NCBI RefSeq assembly: GCF_003634775.1
Contig: NZ_RBXB01000002.1
Span: 124,001 to 188,000, forward strand
Source: Chryseobacterium defluvii
GTDB taxonomy: Bacteria; Bacteroidota; Bacteroidia; Flavobacteriales; Weeksellaceae
Length of the DNA: 64,000 nucleotides
Direction: 5' to 3'
Of this stretch, positions 42,663 to 52,964 are shown one piece after another (the first letter of the stretch is position 1; each line of letters begins with the position of its first letter). The position numbers and the translations under genes are program-made. Under the pieces are notes generated by a model. The model saw only the letters and a list, made by a program, of their open reading frames with translations. It made no database searches and was not told where the DNA came from.

Positions 42663-43220
42663 TCACTGTATACGTTTTTGCAATTCGCTTTCACGAATCA
42701 CTTTTTCAAGTCTTGACAGTCTGGTTTTTTCCTGTTTGGCACTCATGATCCAATGAATCATGACTTTTTTATAAGAAGGAGCCTGACTGATAAAGAATTC
42801 CCAGGCTTTTTTATTGGCTTTAAATTGCTTTTCATAGGTAAGGTCTAATTCAACAGCCTCTTTTTCATGGGAATAGACCCCCGACTTTTCTTCCTTCCTC
42901 AATTCAAAAGCCCTTTGTCCTGCAGAGGTCATTAAACCCGCCTTTGTGAGTTCTTCCATTTTTTTGATATTGATGGCACTCCAGATACTTGTCGGTTTTC
43001 GAGGGGTAAAACGGATAGAATAGCTTTCTTTATCAATGGACTTTCTTATTCCGTCGATCCAGCCGAAACAAAGTGCCTGATCTACAGATTCAGGCCATGT
43101 CATTGAAGGCTTTTTGCTGCCGACTTTATAGAAGCCTACCAAGAGTTCTTTTTCCGTAGCATGGTGTTTTTCCAGCCACGCCCTGAATTGTTCCTGTGTT
43201 GCAAAAAAAGTAGCAGACAT
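42663..43220 (-). CDS. YdeI/OmpD-associated family protein
   Basis: Protein of 185 residues with the YdeI family pattern: FRAWLEKHHATEKELLVGFYKVGSKKPSMTWPESVDQALCFGWIDG and SIRFTPRKPTSIWSAIN. The C-terminal bacteriocin-protection-type region (EKQFKANKKAWEFFISQAPSYKK, HWIMSAKQEKTRLSRL) is also present. Cytosolic, function not known in detail. Length normal. It is preceded on the same strand by a small membrane-protein gene and a hairpin terminator. Confidence 0.85.
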   Translation of the reverse strand: MSATFFATQEQFRAWLEKHHATEKELLVGFYKVGSKKPSMTWPESVDQALCFGWIDGIRKSIDKESYSIRFTPRKPTSIWSAINIKKMEELTKAGLMTSAGQRAFELRKEEKSGVYSHEKEAVELDLTYEKQFKANKKAWEFFISQAPSYKKVMIHWIMSAKQEKTRLSRLEKVIRESELQKRIQ

Positions 43221-43281
43221 TCTATATAAGATTTTGTTTATACTATAATGGGTCAGTGTAAATACGGATCCGTTACAAAAG

Positions 43282-43312
43282 CTTCGGGCTGAAATGAAAT
43301 TTCAGCCCGAAG
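43282..43312 (-). terminator. Hairpin with GAA loop, terminator of the 108-residue gene
   Basis: CTTCGGGCTGAAAT pairs perfectly with ATTTCAGCCCGAAG around GAA. On the minus strand it is followed by CTTTTG, so it can end transcription of the leftward small membrane-protein gene. It shares the GAA loop and GC-rich arm style of the larger hairpin at 41926. Confidence 0.65.
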
Positions 43313-43334
43313 TCACAATATAATAGAGTTTAGC

Positions 43335-43661
43335 TTAGTCCCAAAGGGTACCGTCCAGTCCCAATATAATTCCCATCCAAAGGGCAATGATAAAGGCAAA
43401 AAAACTTAGAACGGTTATCCCCATTTTCTTCCATGGAGTTTGGATATTCAAAAATTGCGGAGAAAATAAAAGAAAGCCTCCAAATGCTCCCGCAAGAGGG
43501 GTAATGATTAAAGGCCTGATCATCCAGAATTTTCCCCATTCAGGTTTGGGATGATCTACAGTAAATACAAAAAATGAAATAATCAGCAATCCTATTATTG
43601 CTCCTGATATTACTTTCTTTATTAAAGATCCTGTGTTGATAGAGTGTGTAGACTGTGTCAT
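43335..43661 (-). CDS. Small three-span membrane protein
   Basis: Protein of 108 residues with three hydrophobic segments (about 16-35, 48-68 and 80-102): VISGAIIGLLIISFFVF, LIITPLAGAFGGFLLF and MGITVLSFFAFIIALWMGIIL. Proteins of this type are sometimes labelled KefB-like in databases, which the size does not support. Function unknown. It lies between the YdeI-like gene and the frameshifted gene. Confidence 0.6.
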   Translation of the reverse strand: MTQSTHSINTGSLIKKVISGAIIGLLIISFFVFTVDHPKPEWGKFWMIRPLIITPLAGAFGGFLLFSPQFLNIQTPWKKMGITVLSFFAFIIALWMGIILGLDGTLWD

Positions 43662-43764
43662 AATGCTGTGTTTTTAAAAATCAATAATTCGTTTCTAAAA
43701 GAACTTTGAATTGCAAAGTAAAAATAAATTTTGAAACTATGCAAGAGATTTTTCAAAATTAGTT

Positions 43765-44251
43765 TTAATAAACCCTTCTGCTATTTTTTAAAGTATTCTC
43801 TAAAATGGAGAATTGCTCAGAAGTAAGATTTTTCAAAAATATTTTGCGTTGTCCACCAATAAGATAATGTGGATAATAAATTAGCTCAATATTATTTTTG
43901 CTGATTTTAAACTCTCTCAATAGAGCAGGTCTTTTAGTATTTGCCTTATTAGAATGGGAAAATGTTAAATTAATTACCTTGGATGGAAGGATGTGAAAAT
44001 TTTTTGAAAATAGAAAGATTGAATTTTGGTTGATAAGTATATCAAAACTGCACCATTGGATACTTTTTCGCAAAAATCCTTTTGCTGTAATGATGGTACC
44101 ATTAATATTCTTTAGCTCTTTCGAATCAGATTGCTTATAATTTGAAAGAATGTTCTTTTTTTTGAATTAAAAAATACATACTGGAAATAATGATCCATAA
44201 AATAGCAATTAAAATAAATGGAAAAGGAAACTGAAATAAATTCTCAAACAT
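43765..44251 (-). pseudogene. Frameshifted gene for a small membrane-anchored protein
   Basis: Two open frames join into one plausible protein. Frame 1 starts at the ATG at 44251 (MFENLFQFPFPFILIAI, a signal anchor) and runs to LIQKK, where a run of eight A residues (T at 44156-44163 on the plus strand) shifts it to a stop. Frame 2 continues in the next frame with KNILSNYKQSDSKELKNINGT to the stop at 43765, including 102 residues after a TTG. Removing one A gives a single frame of 161 residues. It may be a broken gene, a slippage switch or a sequence error. Family not recognised. Confidence 0.6.
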
Positions 44252-44266
44252 TGTATTAAATAATTT

Positions 44267-45982
44267 TTATATCAACGGCAATTTAAAATAAAATGTGCTT
44301 CCCTGGTTCAAAGAACTATGCACCCCAATTTCACCGTGTTGCTTTTCAATGAAATTCTTAGAAATAGCCAATCCCAAGCCAGTCCCATTCTGCTGTTCCC
44401 CCGGAACCTGAAAATAGCGGTCGAAGATTTGGCGGTGGTACTTTTCATCAATTCCGTTTCCGGTATCTGTTACACTGAAAGCAATCATGGAATCCGATTT
44501 TTCTACGGTAACCTTTATGGTTTCATCCTGAAAAGAATGTTTAATGGCATTACTCAGGAAGTTATTCATCACCCACACTGTTTTATCAAAATCTGCCGAA
44601 ACAGAATCCTGGTCATCCAGAAAATATTTCGGACTGATGGAAATATGTTTTTGCTCTGCCAGTTTTTCAATATTTTTAATGGAAGCCTGAACGATTTCTT
44701 TGGGTGAGCATTTTTCAATATTCAGACGGATATTGCCGCTTTCAACCTGGGATAAATTCAGTAATTCTCCGGTGATATCCAGCAATCTTTGTCCGTCTTC
44801 ATTAATGCTTTTCAGAAGCTCCTGCTGCTGTTCATTCAGTTCCCCGAATTTCTGGTTGTTCAACAGCTGAACTCCCATTTTTATGGCGGAAATAGGTGTT
44901 TTCAGTTCATGGGAAATCGTGGCAATAAAATTGGTTTTGGCAAAATCCAGTTCTTTAAAAGGAGTAATGTTTCTTAAAAGAATCACCCTTCCGATATATT
45001 TTTTCTCCTTTTCGCCTGTCTTCACGATATTGATCGGGATAATGTCCTGTTCAAAATAATTCTCCTTATTATCAGTAATAATCTTGATCGGTTCTTTGGC
45101 CGGATAATCAATATTTTTCAGAAGCTCTCTGATAAGGTCATTATTGATAGCAACTTCATGAGCTGTTTTGCCGATGATTTCCTCTTTACGGAGGTTAGTA
45201 ATCTTTAAAGCTTCATCATTGATCATGTAGATAAAATGATTCTCATCCAGTCCGATCACGGCATCATGCATATTATTCACCAGGGTTTCGATCCGCTTTT
45301 TATCCATCAGCTGTTTCGAAAGCGTACTGCTTTCATACTCCTGAAGTTTTTCCGCCATCACATTGAAGGAATTCGCAAGATCATTGAATTCTTCACTCCC
45401 TTTAAAATGTACCCTTTCGTTATAATTTTTATTGGCAATCTGTTTGATACTGAAGGTAAGCTGATTGATAGGCTCTGCAATTGTTTGAGGTAAGTTGAAA
45501 AGAAGGATGAAAGCAATTAAAAAGCATACAGTACCCAAACTTACAATCCAAAAAGTGGCATTTTCGGCCGTAATGATGGCAATATCACTCTTTCTTTCAA
45601 TACCTTTCATGTTCAGAGACATAATCTTCATGAGATCTTCACGGATCAGCTTTTCTTTTTCAAAGACGGGTTGCTTTAGGTAATCATCAAAATGAAGACT
45701 CAGATTCTGGGTAGCTTCCTTCTCTCCGAATTCCGTCAGGTTTTTTTCCTGTAAAGCATTGTATTTCTGGAAATCTTTAACCGCTACGGCGCTGTCTACA
45801 TTTATTTTATCCAATGCCAATAACATATTTTTAGAAAACTCAATGCTATTGTAATTGGCGGTAAGGATTTTTTCCGTGTCGGATTTAAGTTTATTGATGT
45901 ACACCGATGCGATCACTGAAAGCAGAACAATCAGTAAAAATAAAAGACCGACACCTAATGTGAGTTTTGTTTTAAGTTTCAT
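44267..45982 (-). CDS. Membrane sensor histidine kinase of the kdp locus
   Basis: Protein of 571 residues: signal anchor (about 8-28), periplasmic or extracytoplasmic part, second span at about 148-167, HAMP (PINQLTFSIKQIANKNYNE), PAS domain (about 230-345, MHDAVIGLDENHFIYMIND), HisKA (FIATISHELKTPISAIKMG, phospho-His), and HATPase_c with NNFLSNAIKHS, DTGNGI and GTGLGLAISK. It starts 5 bp after the kdpD-like gene on the same strand. It probably supplies the kinase activity missing from the short KdpD and may phosphorylate the NtrC-type regulator at 53282. Confidence 0.88.
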   Translation of the reverse strand: MKLKTKLTLGVGLLFLLIVLLSVIASVYINKLKSDTEKILTANYNSIEFSKNMLLALDKINVDSAVAVKDFQKYNALQEKNLTEFGEKEATQNLSLHFDDYLKQPVFEKEKLIREDLMKIMSLNMKGIERKSDIAIITAENATFWIVSLGTVCFLIAFILLFNLPQTIAEPINQLTFSIKQIANKNYNERVHFKGSEEFNDLANSFNVMAEKLQEYESSTLSKQLMDKKRIETLVNNMHDAVIGLDENHFIYMINDEALKITNLRKEEIIGKTAHEVAINNDLIRELLKNIDYPAKEPIKIITDNKENYFEQDIIPINIVKTGEKEKKYIGRVILLRNITPFKELDFAKTNFIATISHELKTPISAIKMGVQLLNNQKFGELNEQQQELLKSINEDGQRLLDITGELLNLSQVESGNIRLNIEKCSPKEIVQASIKNIEKLAEQKHISISPKYFLDDQDSVSADFDKTVWVMNNFLSNAIKHSFQDETIKVTVEKSDSMIAFSVTDTGNGIDEKYHRQIFDRYFQVPGEQQNGTGLGLAISKNFIEKQHGEIGVHSSLNQGSTFYFKLPLI

Positions 45983-45987
45983 CGCTG

Positions 45988-47097
45988 TTAAGATAAAATA
46001 ATAATATCAATCTGCTTTTCATTCAGCCTGTTCATCAGAGTATAGATCCAGCTGTACCCGGAAATTCTTTGCCAGAATTTCGCATGAGGTTTTCCTATAC
46101 AAACCGTAGTGATATTGTGCTGAAGTACATAATCCAGGATCCCTTTCTGAACACTGTCTTCTTTTACCCGGATTACTTTAGCTCCTAATTCCTGTGCTAA
46201 GTTAAAGTTATTAATCAAAAACCGCTGCTTGTTAAGCGCTATTTTTTCGAAACTCTCCGACGGTTTCTGCACATACAGAACAGTCCACGGACTGTTATAA
46301 TAACTGGCTAAACGGGCTGTTTTACGGATGATATTTTTAGAAATGACTTCATTGCTGCTAATGCAGGCAAGAAACTTTATGGGCTTAAAATTCTCTGTTT
46401 TGATCTCGGTTTCTACTTTTCTTTCAACATGCGTCGCCACTTCTTTTAAAGCCAGTTCCCGAAGCTGTAAGATATGCCAGCTTTGGAAAAAATTAGTTAA
46501 AGCCGTCTGGATTTTCTCTTTTTTATAGATTTTTCCTTCTTTTAAACGGGTTAAAAGCTCATCCGCAGTCAGATCTATATTCACCACTTCATCAGCAAGA
46601 GCGAGGATTTTATCAGGAACACGTTCAGAAACTTCAATTCCCGTGATGGTTTTCACTTCCTCATTCAGGCTTTCAATATGCTGGATATTCATAGCGCTGA
46701 TCACATTGATGCCGCTATTGAGAATTTCAAGAACGTCCTGCCATCTTTTTTTATTTTTGGAACCCTCCACATTCGTATGGGCAAGTTCATCAACCAACAC
46801 CACTTCCGGATGCTCATTGATAATGGATTGAACATCCATTTCCTCCAGGCTTTTTCCTTTGTAGAAAACAGATTTTCTTGCAATTTCAGGAATCCCGTCA
46901 ACCAATGCCACAGTCTCCTCTCTTCCGTGGGTTTCTATATAACCGATTTTTACGTCAATACCATTCCGGATCAGAGAATGTGCTTCCTGAAGCATGCGGA
47001 ACGTTTTTCCGACACCTGCACTCATCCCGATATAAATCTTAAATTTTCCTTTCCGGGATTTTTGAATAAGCTCTAAAAAATCTTTGGCTGAAGACAT
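45988..47097 (-). CDS. kdpD: KdpD sensor, N-terminal half only (no kinase domain)
   Basis: Protein of about 369 residues holding the KdpD osmosensitive domain (Walker A GMSAGVGKTFRML, ELAHTN, the ADEVVNIDLTADELLTRLKEGKIY segment) and a UspA-like domain (about 240-369, LACISSNEVISKNII to VCIGKPHAKFWQRI). The four-helix membrane part and kinase of full-length KdpD are missing; in Bacteroidota a separate kinase gene follows, as here. The start is set at MSSAKDFL (47097); an in-frame ATG pair at 47136 adds 13 residues and cannot be excluded. It should sense K+ limitation or turgor and, with the neighbour kinase, control kdpFABC. Confidence 0.88.
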   Translation of the reverse strand: MSSAKDFLELIQKSRKGKFKIYIGMSAGVGKTFRMLQEAHSLIRNGIDVKIGYIETHGREETVALVDGIPEIARKSVFYKGKSLEEMDVQSIINEHPEVVLVDELAHTNVEGSKNKKRWQDVLEILNSGINVISAMNIQHIESLNEEVKTITGIEVSERVPDKILALADEVVNIDLTADELLTRLKEGKIYKKEKIQTALTNFFQSWHILQLRELALKEVATHVERKVETEIKTENFKPIKFLACISSNEVISKNIIRKTARLASYYNSPWTVLYVQKPSESFEKIALNKQRFLINNFNLAQELGAKVIRVKEDSVQKGILDYVLQHNITTVCIGKPHAKFWQRISGYSWIYTLMNRLNEKQIDIIILS

Positions 47098-47207
47098 TGG
47101 CTTTATCTTTTTTAATTGTATTTTCTGAAACATCATGTTGCTTTAAGCTTGAAGTTAATCAACCGACTGTTTTATTTCCAGCTTCCGACGTCCCTCTTCC
47201 ATCTTAA

Positions 47208-48293
47208 CTAAAACCAAGCGGCAAGGCTCGTTGTAATGAAGAAATTACCTTTTTGATACTCATTATTCTTTACAAAAATGGCATCCCTGGAAGTAAACCC
47301 TCTTGCTTCCGTACGGAAAACCACGTTTTTCAGAATAGCATAATCCACATTCAAAGAATATCCGAAAGTCCGGAAACCATTCGGTGTTTCTGTACTGATG
47401 ATGACTCCGTTTTTATCGTTATAATATTCAGCTCTTCCGGCTAAAGCCCATTTCTCATTCAATTGATATTTCATTAAAATATTCGGGCTATACCAAATAT
47501 TATAGCTGTCACTTCCTTTGGATTTCTGCTCTGCTCCGATGTCAAAACCAAACAATGCAGAAAACTGCTCTGTCAATTGGAAATTTCCATACAGATCATG
47601 GAAATATCGCATTCTTTTTTCGTCTTTAGGTTTATCGTTCCCGATAAATGAGCTGCTGTTCAATGTGATTTTATCATTCGGTTTATAAGTTACCTGGTGC
47701 CCGAAAGATATACTTTGGTTACCTTCGGCTTTGGCAATTCTTTGCCATCCGTTTAAAACCAGTCCGCTTACAAACCATTTCCCGTTATCGGAAGTATAAG
47801 AAATTTTAGCTCCCGTTTCAAAATAAGGCGAATTTTCAGCGGCAAAGCTCCTTGTAAGATTCACATTATCTTTTCCTATCGCACTTTCCCAGCCAATATG
47901 GGATGGCAAAATTCCTGCATCGAGCCACAGGTTTTTGCTTTTTGAGATTTTCACTCCTACATTGGCTTCGTTGACATACCGCAGCGCATCCTGTTCAGCC
48001 GCCAAATTGTCCTGTGCATACGTTCCTGCCATTAAGGCGAAATTAGCCCGTAATTGTTCACTTTGATAAGCTGCTTTTACAAATCCTAAATTCAGATTCA
48101 CTTCATTATGCCTGTTATAGGAATAAAGAAAATTCTGACGGATGTGATTGGCCGGTTCATTGAAATCATAAGTGTAAAACAGTTCCGCATAGGCAGAAAA
48201 TGTGACCTGATGATGAGCCTTCAATGAATCCGAAGTCTGTGCTTTTGATAAAAATGTTCCTAATAATAGGGTACTAATGATATATTTTTTCAT
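47208..48293 (-). CDS. Outer-membrane beta-barrel porin of the kdp locus
   Basis: Protein of 361 residues with a signal peptide ending SKAQ and alternating aromatic strands to a C-terminal Phe (SLAAWF), as in barrel proteins. Segments such as YSYNRHNEVNLNLGFVKAAY, GILPSHIGWESAIGKDN and YFETGAKISYTSDNGKWFVSGLVLNGWQR are typical of the Bacteroidota porin family found in kdp operons. It lies 14 bp from kdpC and before kdpD. It likely allows K+ to cross the outer membrane. Confidence 0.82.
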   Translation of the reverse strand: MKKYIISTLLLGTFLSKAQTSDSLKAHHQVTFSAYAELFYTYDFNEPANHIRQNFLYSYNRHNEVNLNLGFVKAAYQSEQLRANFALMAGTYAQDNLAAEQDALRYVNEANVGVKISKSKNLWLDAGILPSHIGWESAIGKDNVNLTRSFAAENSPYFETGAKISYTSDNGKWFVSGLVLNGWQRIAKAEGNQSISFGHQVTYKPNDKITLNSSSFIGNDKPKDEKRMRYFHDLYGNFQLTEQFSALFGFDIGAEQKSKGSDSYNIWYSPNILMKYQLNEKWALAGRAEYYNDKNGVIISTETPNGFRTFGYSLNVDYAILKNVVFRTEARGFTSRDAIFVKNNEYQKGNFFITTSLAAWF

Positions 48294-48307
48294 GCCGAAT
48301 ACAAAAA

Positions 48308-48865
48308 TTATTTTAATTGATCCAATGCGATGTTAAGCTGTAAAACATTCACTTTTGAAGGACCGAAAAGGGTTAAAAATGGAGCTTCCATATGGCTTTT
48401 AACTAAATCTTCAATGCTTTTTTCTGAGATATTTCTCTCTTTTGCAATTCTTTTTACCTGATATAAAGCTCCTTCTTCCGAAAGATCGGGATCTAAACCG
48501 CTTCCGCTTGCTGTAACCAGTTCAACGGGTATTTTTACACTCTCCATACCCGGGTTTTGCATTCTCAACGTATCAATACGTTTCTGTACCGTTTGCAGGT
48601 ATTCTTCATTGCTCGGTCCCTTATTGCTTCCCGCACTTCCTGCGGCATTATAATCCACTGCGGAAGGACGCCCATGAAAATATTTTAGAGACTTGAATTC
48701 CTGCCCGATATTGGTATAGAATTTCTGCCCTTTATAATGAATGGTTTCTGCATTTCCCTGAGTAGGCAATACTTTTGAACCTGCATACACGATAGCTAAA
48801 TAAATACCTGTAATAACCAGCATCACCATAGTCAGTCTGAATGCTGATACAATATAATTTTTCAT
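48308..48865 (-). CDS. kdpC: Potassium-transporting ATPase subunit KdpC
   Basis: Single-span subunit of 185 residues that helps KdpB bind ATP and stabilises KdpFABC. It starts MKNYIVSAFRLTMVMLVITGIYLAIVYAG; an open frame extends 13 codons further upstream into kdpB, but this start fits the family. Motifs: GRPSAVDYNAAGSAGSNKGPSN, VTASGSGLDPDLSEEGA and the end KVNVLQLNIALDQL. It follows kdpB by 10 bp. Confidence 0.94.
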   Translation of the reverse strand: MKNYIVSAFRLTMVMLVITGIYLAIVYAGSKVLPTQGNAETIHYKGQKFYTNIGQEFKSLKYFHGRPSAVDYNAAGSAGSNKGPSNEEYLQTVQKRIDTLRMQNPGMESVKIPVELVTASGSGLDPDLSEEGALYQVKRIAKERNISEKSIEDLVKSHMEAPFLTLFGPSKVNVLQLNIALDQLK

Positions 48866-48875
48866 TTTCTTAAAT

Positions 48876-50915
48876 TTAAAAGAATAAACTGATAAACAGA
48901 TCAATAATTTTTATTCCGATGAATGGCGCGATAATCCCTCCCAAACCATAGATCAAAAGGTTTCTTCTCAACAAAGCACTTGCACCGATGGGCTTATAGG
49001 TAACTCCTTTCAATGCTAATGGGATAAGAATAGGGATAATCACTGCATTGAAAATAATCGCGGATAATATCGCTGTTTCCGGGCTGTGAAGATCCATGAT
49101 ATTCAACTTCTGAAGCGCCGGAATAAACGTGATGAACAATGCCGGAATGATCGCAAAATATTTGGCAACATCATTCGCAATACTGAATGTGGTTAAAGTT
49201 CCTCTTGTCATCAACAGCTGTTTCCCGATTTCAACAATTTCAATCAGCTTGGTAGGATCGTTATCTAAATCCACCATATTTCCTGCTTCTTTGGCAGCCT
49301 GCGTCCCACTGTTCATGGCAACACCTACATCGGCTTGAGCAAGAGCGGGGGCATCATTGGTTCCGTCTCCCATCATAGCCACCAGTTTCCCTTCCTGCTG
49401 CTCTTTTTTGATGTAGTTCATCTTATCTTCAGGCTTGGCTTCTGCAATGAAATCATCAACACCGGCTTTTTCTGCTATGAATTTTGCCGTTAAAGGATTG
49501 TCTCCCGTTACCATCACCGTTTTCACTCCCATCTTTCTTAGTCGCTGGAAACGCTCCTGAATTCCTGTTTTGATAATATCCTGAAGTTCAATAACCCCCC
49601 ATACTTTTTCATTCACGGAAACCACCAGTGGTGTTCCTCCGTTTTCAGAAATTTTAGTTACGGCATCCTGAGTTTCCTGAGGGAAAATATTGTCTGCTTT
49701 TTCAGTCAGTTTTTTAATCGTATCATAAGCTCCTTTTCGGATCCTCGTATTTTCAAAATCAATCCCGGAAGTTCTGGTTTCGGCTGTAAAATCAATATAA
49801 GTAGGGTTGGAAACGATCAAATCTTCCGTCTTTAACTGGCTTAATTCTATAATTGATTTCCCTTCCGGTGTTTCATCGGCAACAGAGCTTAAGGCAGAGG
49901 CCTTAATGAATTCATCTATTTGGATATTATTAGCAGGGTGGAATTGAGTGGCTTTACGGTTTCCAATGGTAATGGTTCCTGTTTTATCAAGCAGCAGAAC
50001 ATCTATATCTCCTGCTGTTTCCACCGCTTTACCACTTTTTGTGATGACGTTGGCTCTTAAAGCCCTGTCCATTCCGGCAATCCCGATGGCAGAAAGAAGG
50101 CCTCCAATCGTTGTCGGAATCAAGCAAACAAAAAGGGATATAAAAGCCGCAATGGTAATTGGAGTCTGCGCATAATCTGCAAAAGGTTTAAGGGTCACCG
50201 TCACGACAATAAATGTGAGAGTGAATCCTGCTAAAAGTATGGTTAATGCAATTTCGTTAGGGGTTTTTTGTCTTGAAGCCCCTTCCACAAGAGCAATCAT
50301 TTTATCCAGGAAAGACTCACCCGGTTTCGTAGTGACTTTCACTTTGATTCTGTCTGAAAGTACTTTTGTACCTCCGGTTACAGAGCTTTTATCACCTCCG
50401 GCTTCACGGATTACCGGTGCACTTTCTCCTGTGATGGCTGATTCGTCAATAGTCGCAAGACCTTCGATGATTTCCCCGTCCATCGGAATCTGATCTCCCG
50501 CTTCACAAAAGAAAATATCTCCCAGTTTCATTTCGGCAGACTTTTTCAGAACAGTTTCTACCTGAAAACCCGGTTTATTTTCGATAACCAGCTTTGCAGG
50601 AGTTTCTTCACGTGTTTTTCGTAACGTATCTGCCTGGGCTTTTCCTCTTGCTTCTGCGATGGCCTCTGCAAAATTGGCAAAAAGAACCGTGAAAAATAAA
50701 ATAATAAATACTGAAAAGTTATATGAAAAACTGCCTTGTGTGTGGTCTCCGGTTAAGCTGAATATACTTACGATAAGCATAACAGCCGTCCCGATTTCCA
50801 CCAGGAACATGACAGGATTTTTAAACATGATTTTCGGATTCAACTTGACGAAAGACTGTTTGATGGCTTCGTTCACCAAATCTTTTTGAAACAATGTCTG
50901 TGATTGATTTTTCAT
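48876..50915 (-). CDS. kdpB: Potassium-transporting P-type ATPase subunit KdpB
   Basis: Catalytic P-type ATPase of 679 residues that powers KdpA. Motifs: [19 protein letters not shown] actuator loop (TGES), the [10 protein letters not shown] phosphorylation site (Asp near 307), [13 protein letters not shown] and [12 protein letters not shown] hinge. Several membrane segments flank these. It lies 10 bp before kdpC and 180 bp after kdpA; this gap has no evident gene and may carry an internal control site. Confidence 0.96.
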   Translation of the reverse strand: MKNQSQTLFQKDLVNEAIKQSFVKLNPKIMFKNPVMFLVEIGTAVMLIVSIFSLTGDHTQGSFSYNFSVFIILFFTVLFANFAEAIAEARGKAQADTLRKTREETPAKLVIENKPGFQVETVLKKSAEMKLGDIFFCEAGDQIPMDGEIIEGLATIDESAITGESAPVIREAGGDKSSVTGGTKVLSDRIKVKVTTKPGESFLDKMIALVEGASRQKTPNEIALTILLAGFTLTFIVVTVTLKPFADYAQTPITIAAFISLFVCLIPTTIGGLLSAIGIAGMDRALRANVITKSGKAVETAGDIDVLLLDKTGTITIGNRKATQFHPANNIQIDEFIKASALSSVADETPEGKSIIELSQLKTEDLIVSNPTYIDFTAETRTSGIDFENTRIRKGAYDTIKKLTEKADNIFPQETQDAVTKISENGGTPLVVSVNEKVWGVIELQDIIKTGIQERFQRLRKMGVKTVMVTGDNPLTAKFIAEKAGVDDFIAEAKPEDKMNYIKKEQQEGKLVAMMGDGTNDAPALAQADVGVAMNSGTQAAKEAGNMVDLDNDPTKLIEIVEIGKQLLMTRGTLTTFSIANDVAKYFAIIPALFITFIPALQKLNIMDLHSPETAILSAIIFNAVIIPILIPLALKGVTYKPIGASALLRRNLLIYGLGGIIAPFIGIKIIDLFISLFF

Positions 50916-51095
50916 TGCTTTGAATGGTTAAATTTTGATTTTTTTGAACCATTAAGATTCATTTAAGTTATTAAGAATATTGAGCTATTCGGAATGTTTA
51001 AGAGTAATAAGCTTAAAATATTTTCCCTAATGGTTCCACTTCTAAATTCCTCTTAATGATTTATTAATCTTTAAATATTTTAATTTTTAAATCTT

Positions 51096-52790
51096 TTAAT
51101 GACTGAAATATTGAAGCTGTTCTGCAATCGGTCCTAATGTAAGGGCAGGGAAGAAGGATAGTGCTGCGATCAGCAGAATCACGGCTAAAGTCATGAATCC
51201 AAAGGTCGCTGTATCCGTTTTCAATGTTCCGGCACTTTCAGGGATGTATTTCTTCTGTGCCAAAAGTCCTGCAATGGCAATGGGTCCGATAATCGGGATA
51301 AATCTCGATAAGAGCAGTACAATTCCGGTTGAAATATTCCACCATGGAGTGTTGTCGCCCAGCCCTTCAAAGCCGGAACCGTTGTTCGCGGAAGAAGAAG
51401 TAAATTCATACAGCATTTCACTGAACCCGTGAAACCCCGGATTATTTAATGTTTTTGCTCCAAATTCCGGGAAGTATGCTGTTAAAGCTGTCCCCACCAA
51501 AATTAAGAACGGGTGGAATAAAGCGACGATCATCGCAATCTTCATTTCCTTGGCTTCGATCTTTTTGCCTAAAAATTCAGGTGTTCTTCCTACCATTAAG
51601 CCACTGATGAATACAGCGAGAATGATGAAGATGAAATAATTCAGGATTCCGACGCCGCAGCCTCCATAAAAGCAGTTGATCATCATCGCAAGAAGCTGGT
51701 TCATCCCTGAAAGCGGCATCGTACTGTCATGCATTGCGTTCACGGAACCGGTTGAAATAACGGTGGTGGCAATGCTCCAATAAGCCGAAGCAGCACTTCC
51801 GAAACGGATTTCTTTCCCTTCCATCGCTCCTAAATTACTGTCTGCACCCATTTGAGTAATCAATGGATTTCCGTTGGTCTCATTAATGATATTGGGGATG
51901 GTAAGTGCCAGAAAGCCGATGGTCATCACCGTAAAAATCGTCCACGAAAGCTTTCTTTTATTTAAATAAAATCCTAAAGCAAAAACCAAAGCAAACGGAA
52001 TAATCATTTGAGTTACCATTTCAGTCATATTGGTCAGGTAATTCGGGTTTTCCAACGGATGTGCCGAATTGGCTCCAAAAAAGCCACCTCCGTTTGTTCC
52101 CAGATGTTTAATGGCGATAAAAGCCGCGGCAGGACCTCTGGAAACATCCACTTTCTGGCCTTCCAATGTGGTGATATGGTCTTTCCCTTCAAAAGTCATA
52201 GGGCTTCCGTTCGCAGAAAGAATAAATGCCACAACGATACTTACCGGGATAAGTACCCTGATAATTGATTTGGTTAAAAAGTCATAAAAATTGCCTAATT
52301 CCGTTGTCGTTTTATCTTTAAATGCCTTGAAAAGTACCGCCATAGCGGCCATTCCTGTTGCTGCTGTTACAAATTGCAGAAACATCAGATATAGCTGGCT
52401 TAAATAACTTACACCTGTTTCTCCCGAATAATGCTGAAGATTACAGTTAACCAGGAAAGATATGGCCGTATTAAAAGCAAGATCAGGAGACATATCAGGA
52501 TTTCCGTCCGGATTGAGAGGAAGCCATGACTGGTTTAATAAAATGAAAAATCCAATGATAAACCATACAAGATTGATGGTTAACATGGCATACATATTCT
52601 GTTTCCAGGTCATCTGCCTATGGGCATTGATTCCTGAAATTGCATATATAAATTTTTCTACCGGGGCAAAAACCGGGTCTAAAAACGTTTTTTTATAGCC
52701 ATACACATTAGCTATATATTTACCTAAAAATATACCGATAACTAATGTGATCACAAACATCGCAATGATGCCTAAAATTTCTGTATTCAT
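51096..52790 (-). CDS. kdpA: Potassium-transporting ATPase subunit KdpA
   Basis: K+-channel-like subunit of 564 residues with about ten membrane spans. The selectivity loop GTNGGGFFGANSAHPLENP is evident, with other pore repeats such as VNCNLQHYSGE and SSANNGSGFEGL. The length is normal for KdpA. It starts 6 bp after the tiny kdpF. Confidence 0.96.
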   Translation of the reverse strand: MNTEILGIIAMFVITLVIGIFLGKYIANVYGYKKTFLDPVFAPVEKFIYAISGINAHRQMTWKQNMYAMLTINLVWFIIGFFILLNQSWLPLNPDGNPDMSPDLAFNTAISFLVNCNLQHYSGETGVSYLSQLYLMFLQFVTAATGMAAMAVLFKAFKDKTTTELGNFYDFLTKSIIRVLIPVSIVVAFILSANGSPMTFEGKDHITTLEGQKVDVSRGPAAAFIAIKHLGTNGGGFFGANSAHPLENPNYLTNMTEMVTQMIIPFALVFALGFYLNKRKLSWTIFTVMTIGFLALTIPNIINETNGNPLITQMGADSNLGAMEGKEIRFGSAASAYWSIATTVISTGSVNAMHDSTMPLSGMNQLLAMMINCFYGGCGVGILNYFIFIILAVFISGLMVGRTPEFLGKKIEAKEMKIAMIVALFHPFLILVGTALTAYFPEFGAKTLNNPGFHGFSEMLYEFTSSSANNGSGFEGLGDNTPWWNISTGIVLLLSRFIPIIGPIAIAGLLAQKKYIPESAGTLKTDTATFGFMTLAVILLIAALSFFPALTLGPIAEQLQYFSH

Positions 52791-52796
52791 GATTGA

Positions 52797-52874
52797 TTAA
52801 AATTTTTCAGGGTTCATTAGAACATAACAGATGTACACAAAGGCTAATATTGAAAGGAAAAATAAACTCCACAT
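52797..52874 (-). CDS. kdpF: KdpF-like small subunit
   Basis: A 25-residue open frame (MWSLFFLSILAFVYICYVL, ending MNPEKF) between the two other small ORFs and kdpA. It is one membrane helix with a short tail, and the YVLMNPEKF end matches the KdpF pattern (Y.L..PE.F). KdpF stabilises KdpFABC. It stops 6 bp before kdpA. Too short for most gene callers. Confidence 0.85.
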   Translation of the reverse strand: MWSLFFLSILAFVYICYVLMNPEKF

Positions 52875-52880
52875 AGTATT

Positions 52881-52964
52881 CTATATTTTATCAAAAAATT
52901 CTACGGATTTATATAACAGCCAAAACATAACGATACACAGAAGTATCAAAACAGCTAACATCAT
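52881..52964 (-). CDS. 27-residue membrane peptide in the kdp operon
   Basis: An open frame, MMLAVLILLCIVMFWLLYK then SVEFFDKI, a single hydrophobic helix with a short charged tail. Its ATG overlaps the stop of the preceding 35-residue frame (ATGA), which points to coupled translation. It ends 6 bp before kdpF. No family is recognised. Confidence 0.55.
   Translation of the reverse strand: MMLAVLILLCIVMFWLLYKSVEFFDKI

Noticed and set aside
43335-43661. Potassium/proton antiporter KefB
   Set aside because: The protein has only 108 residues and three spans; KefB has about 600 residues.
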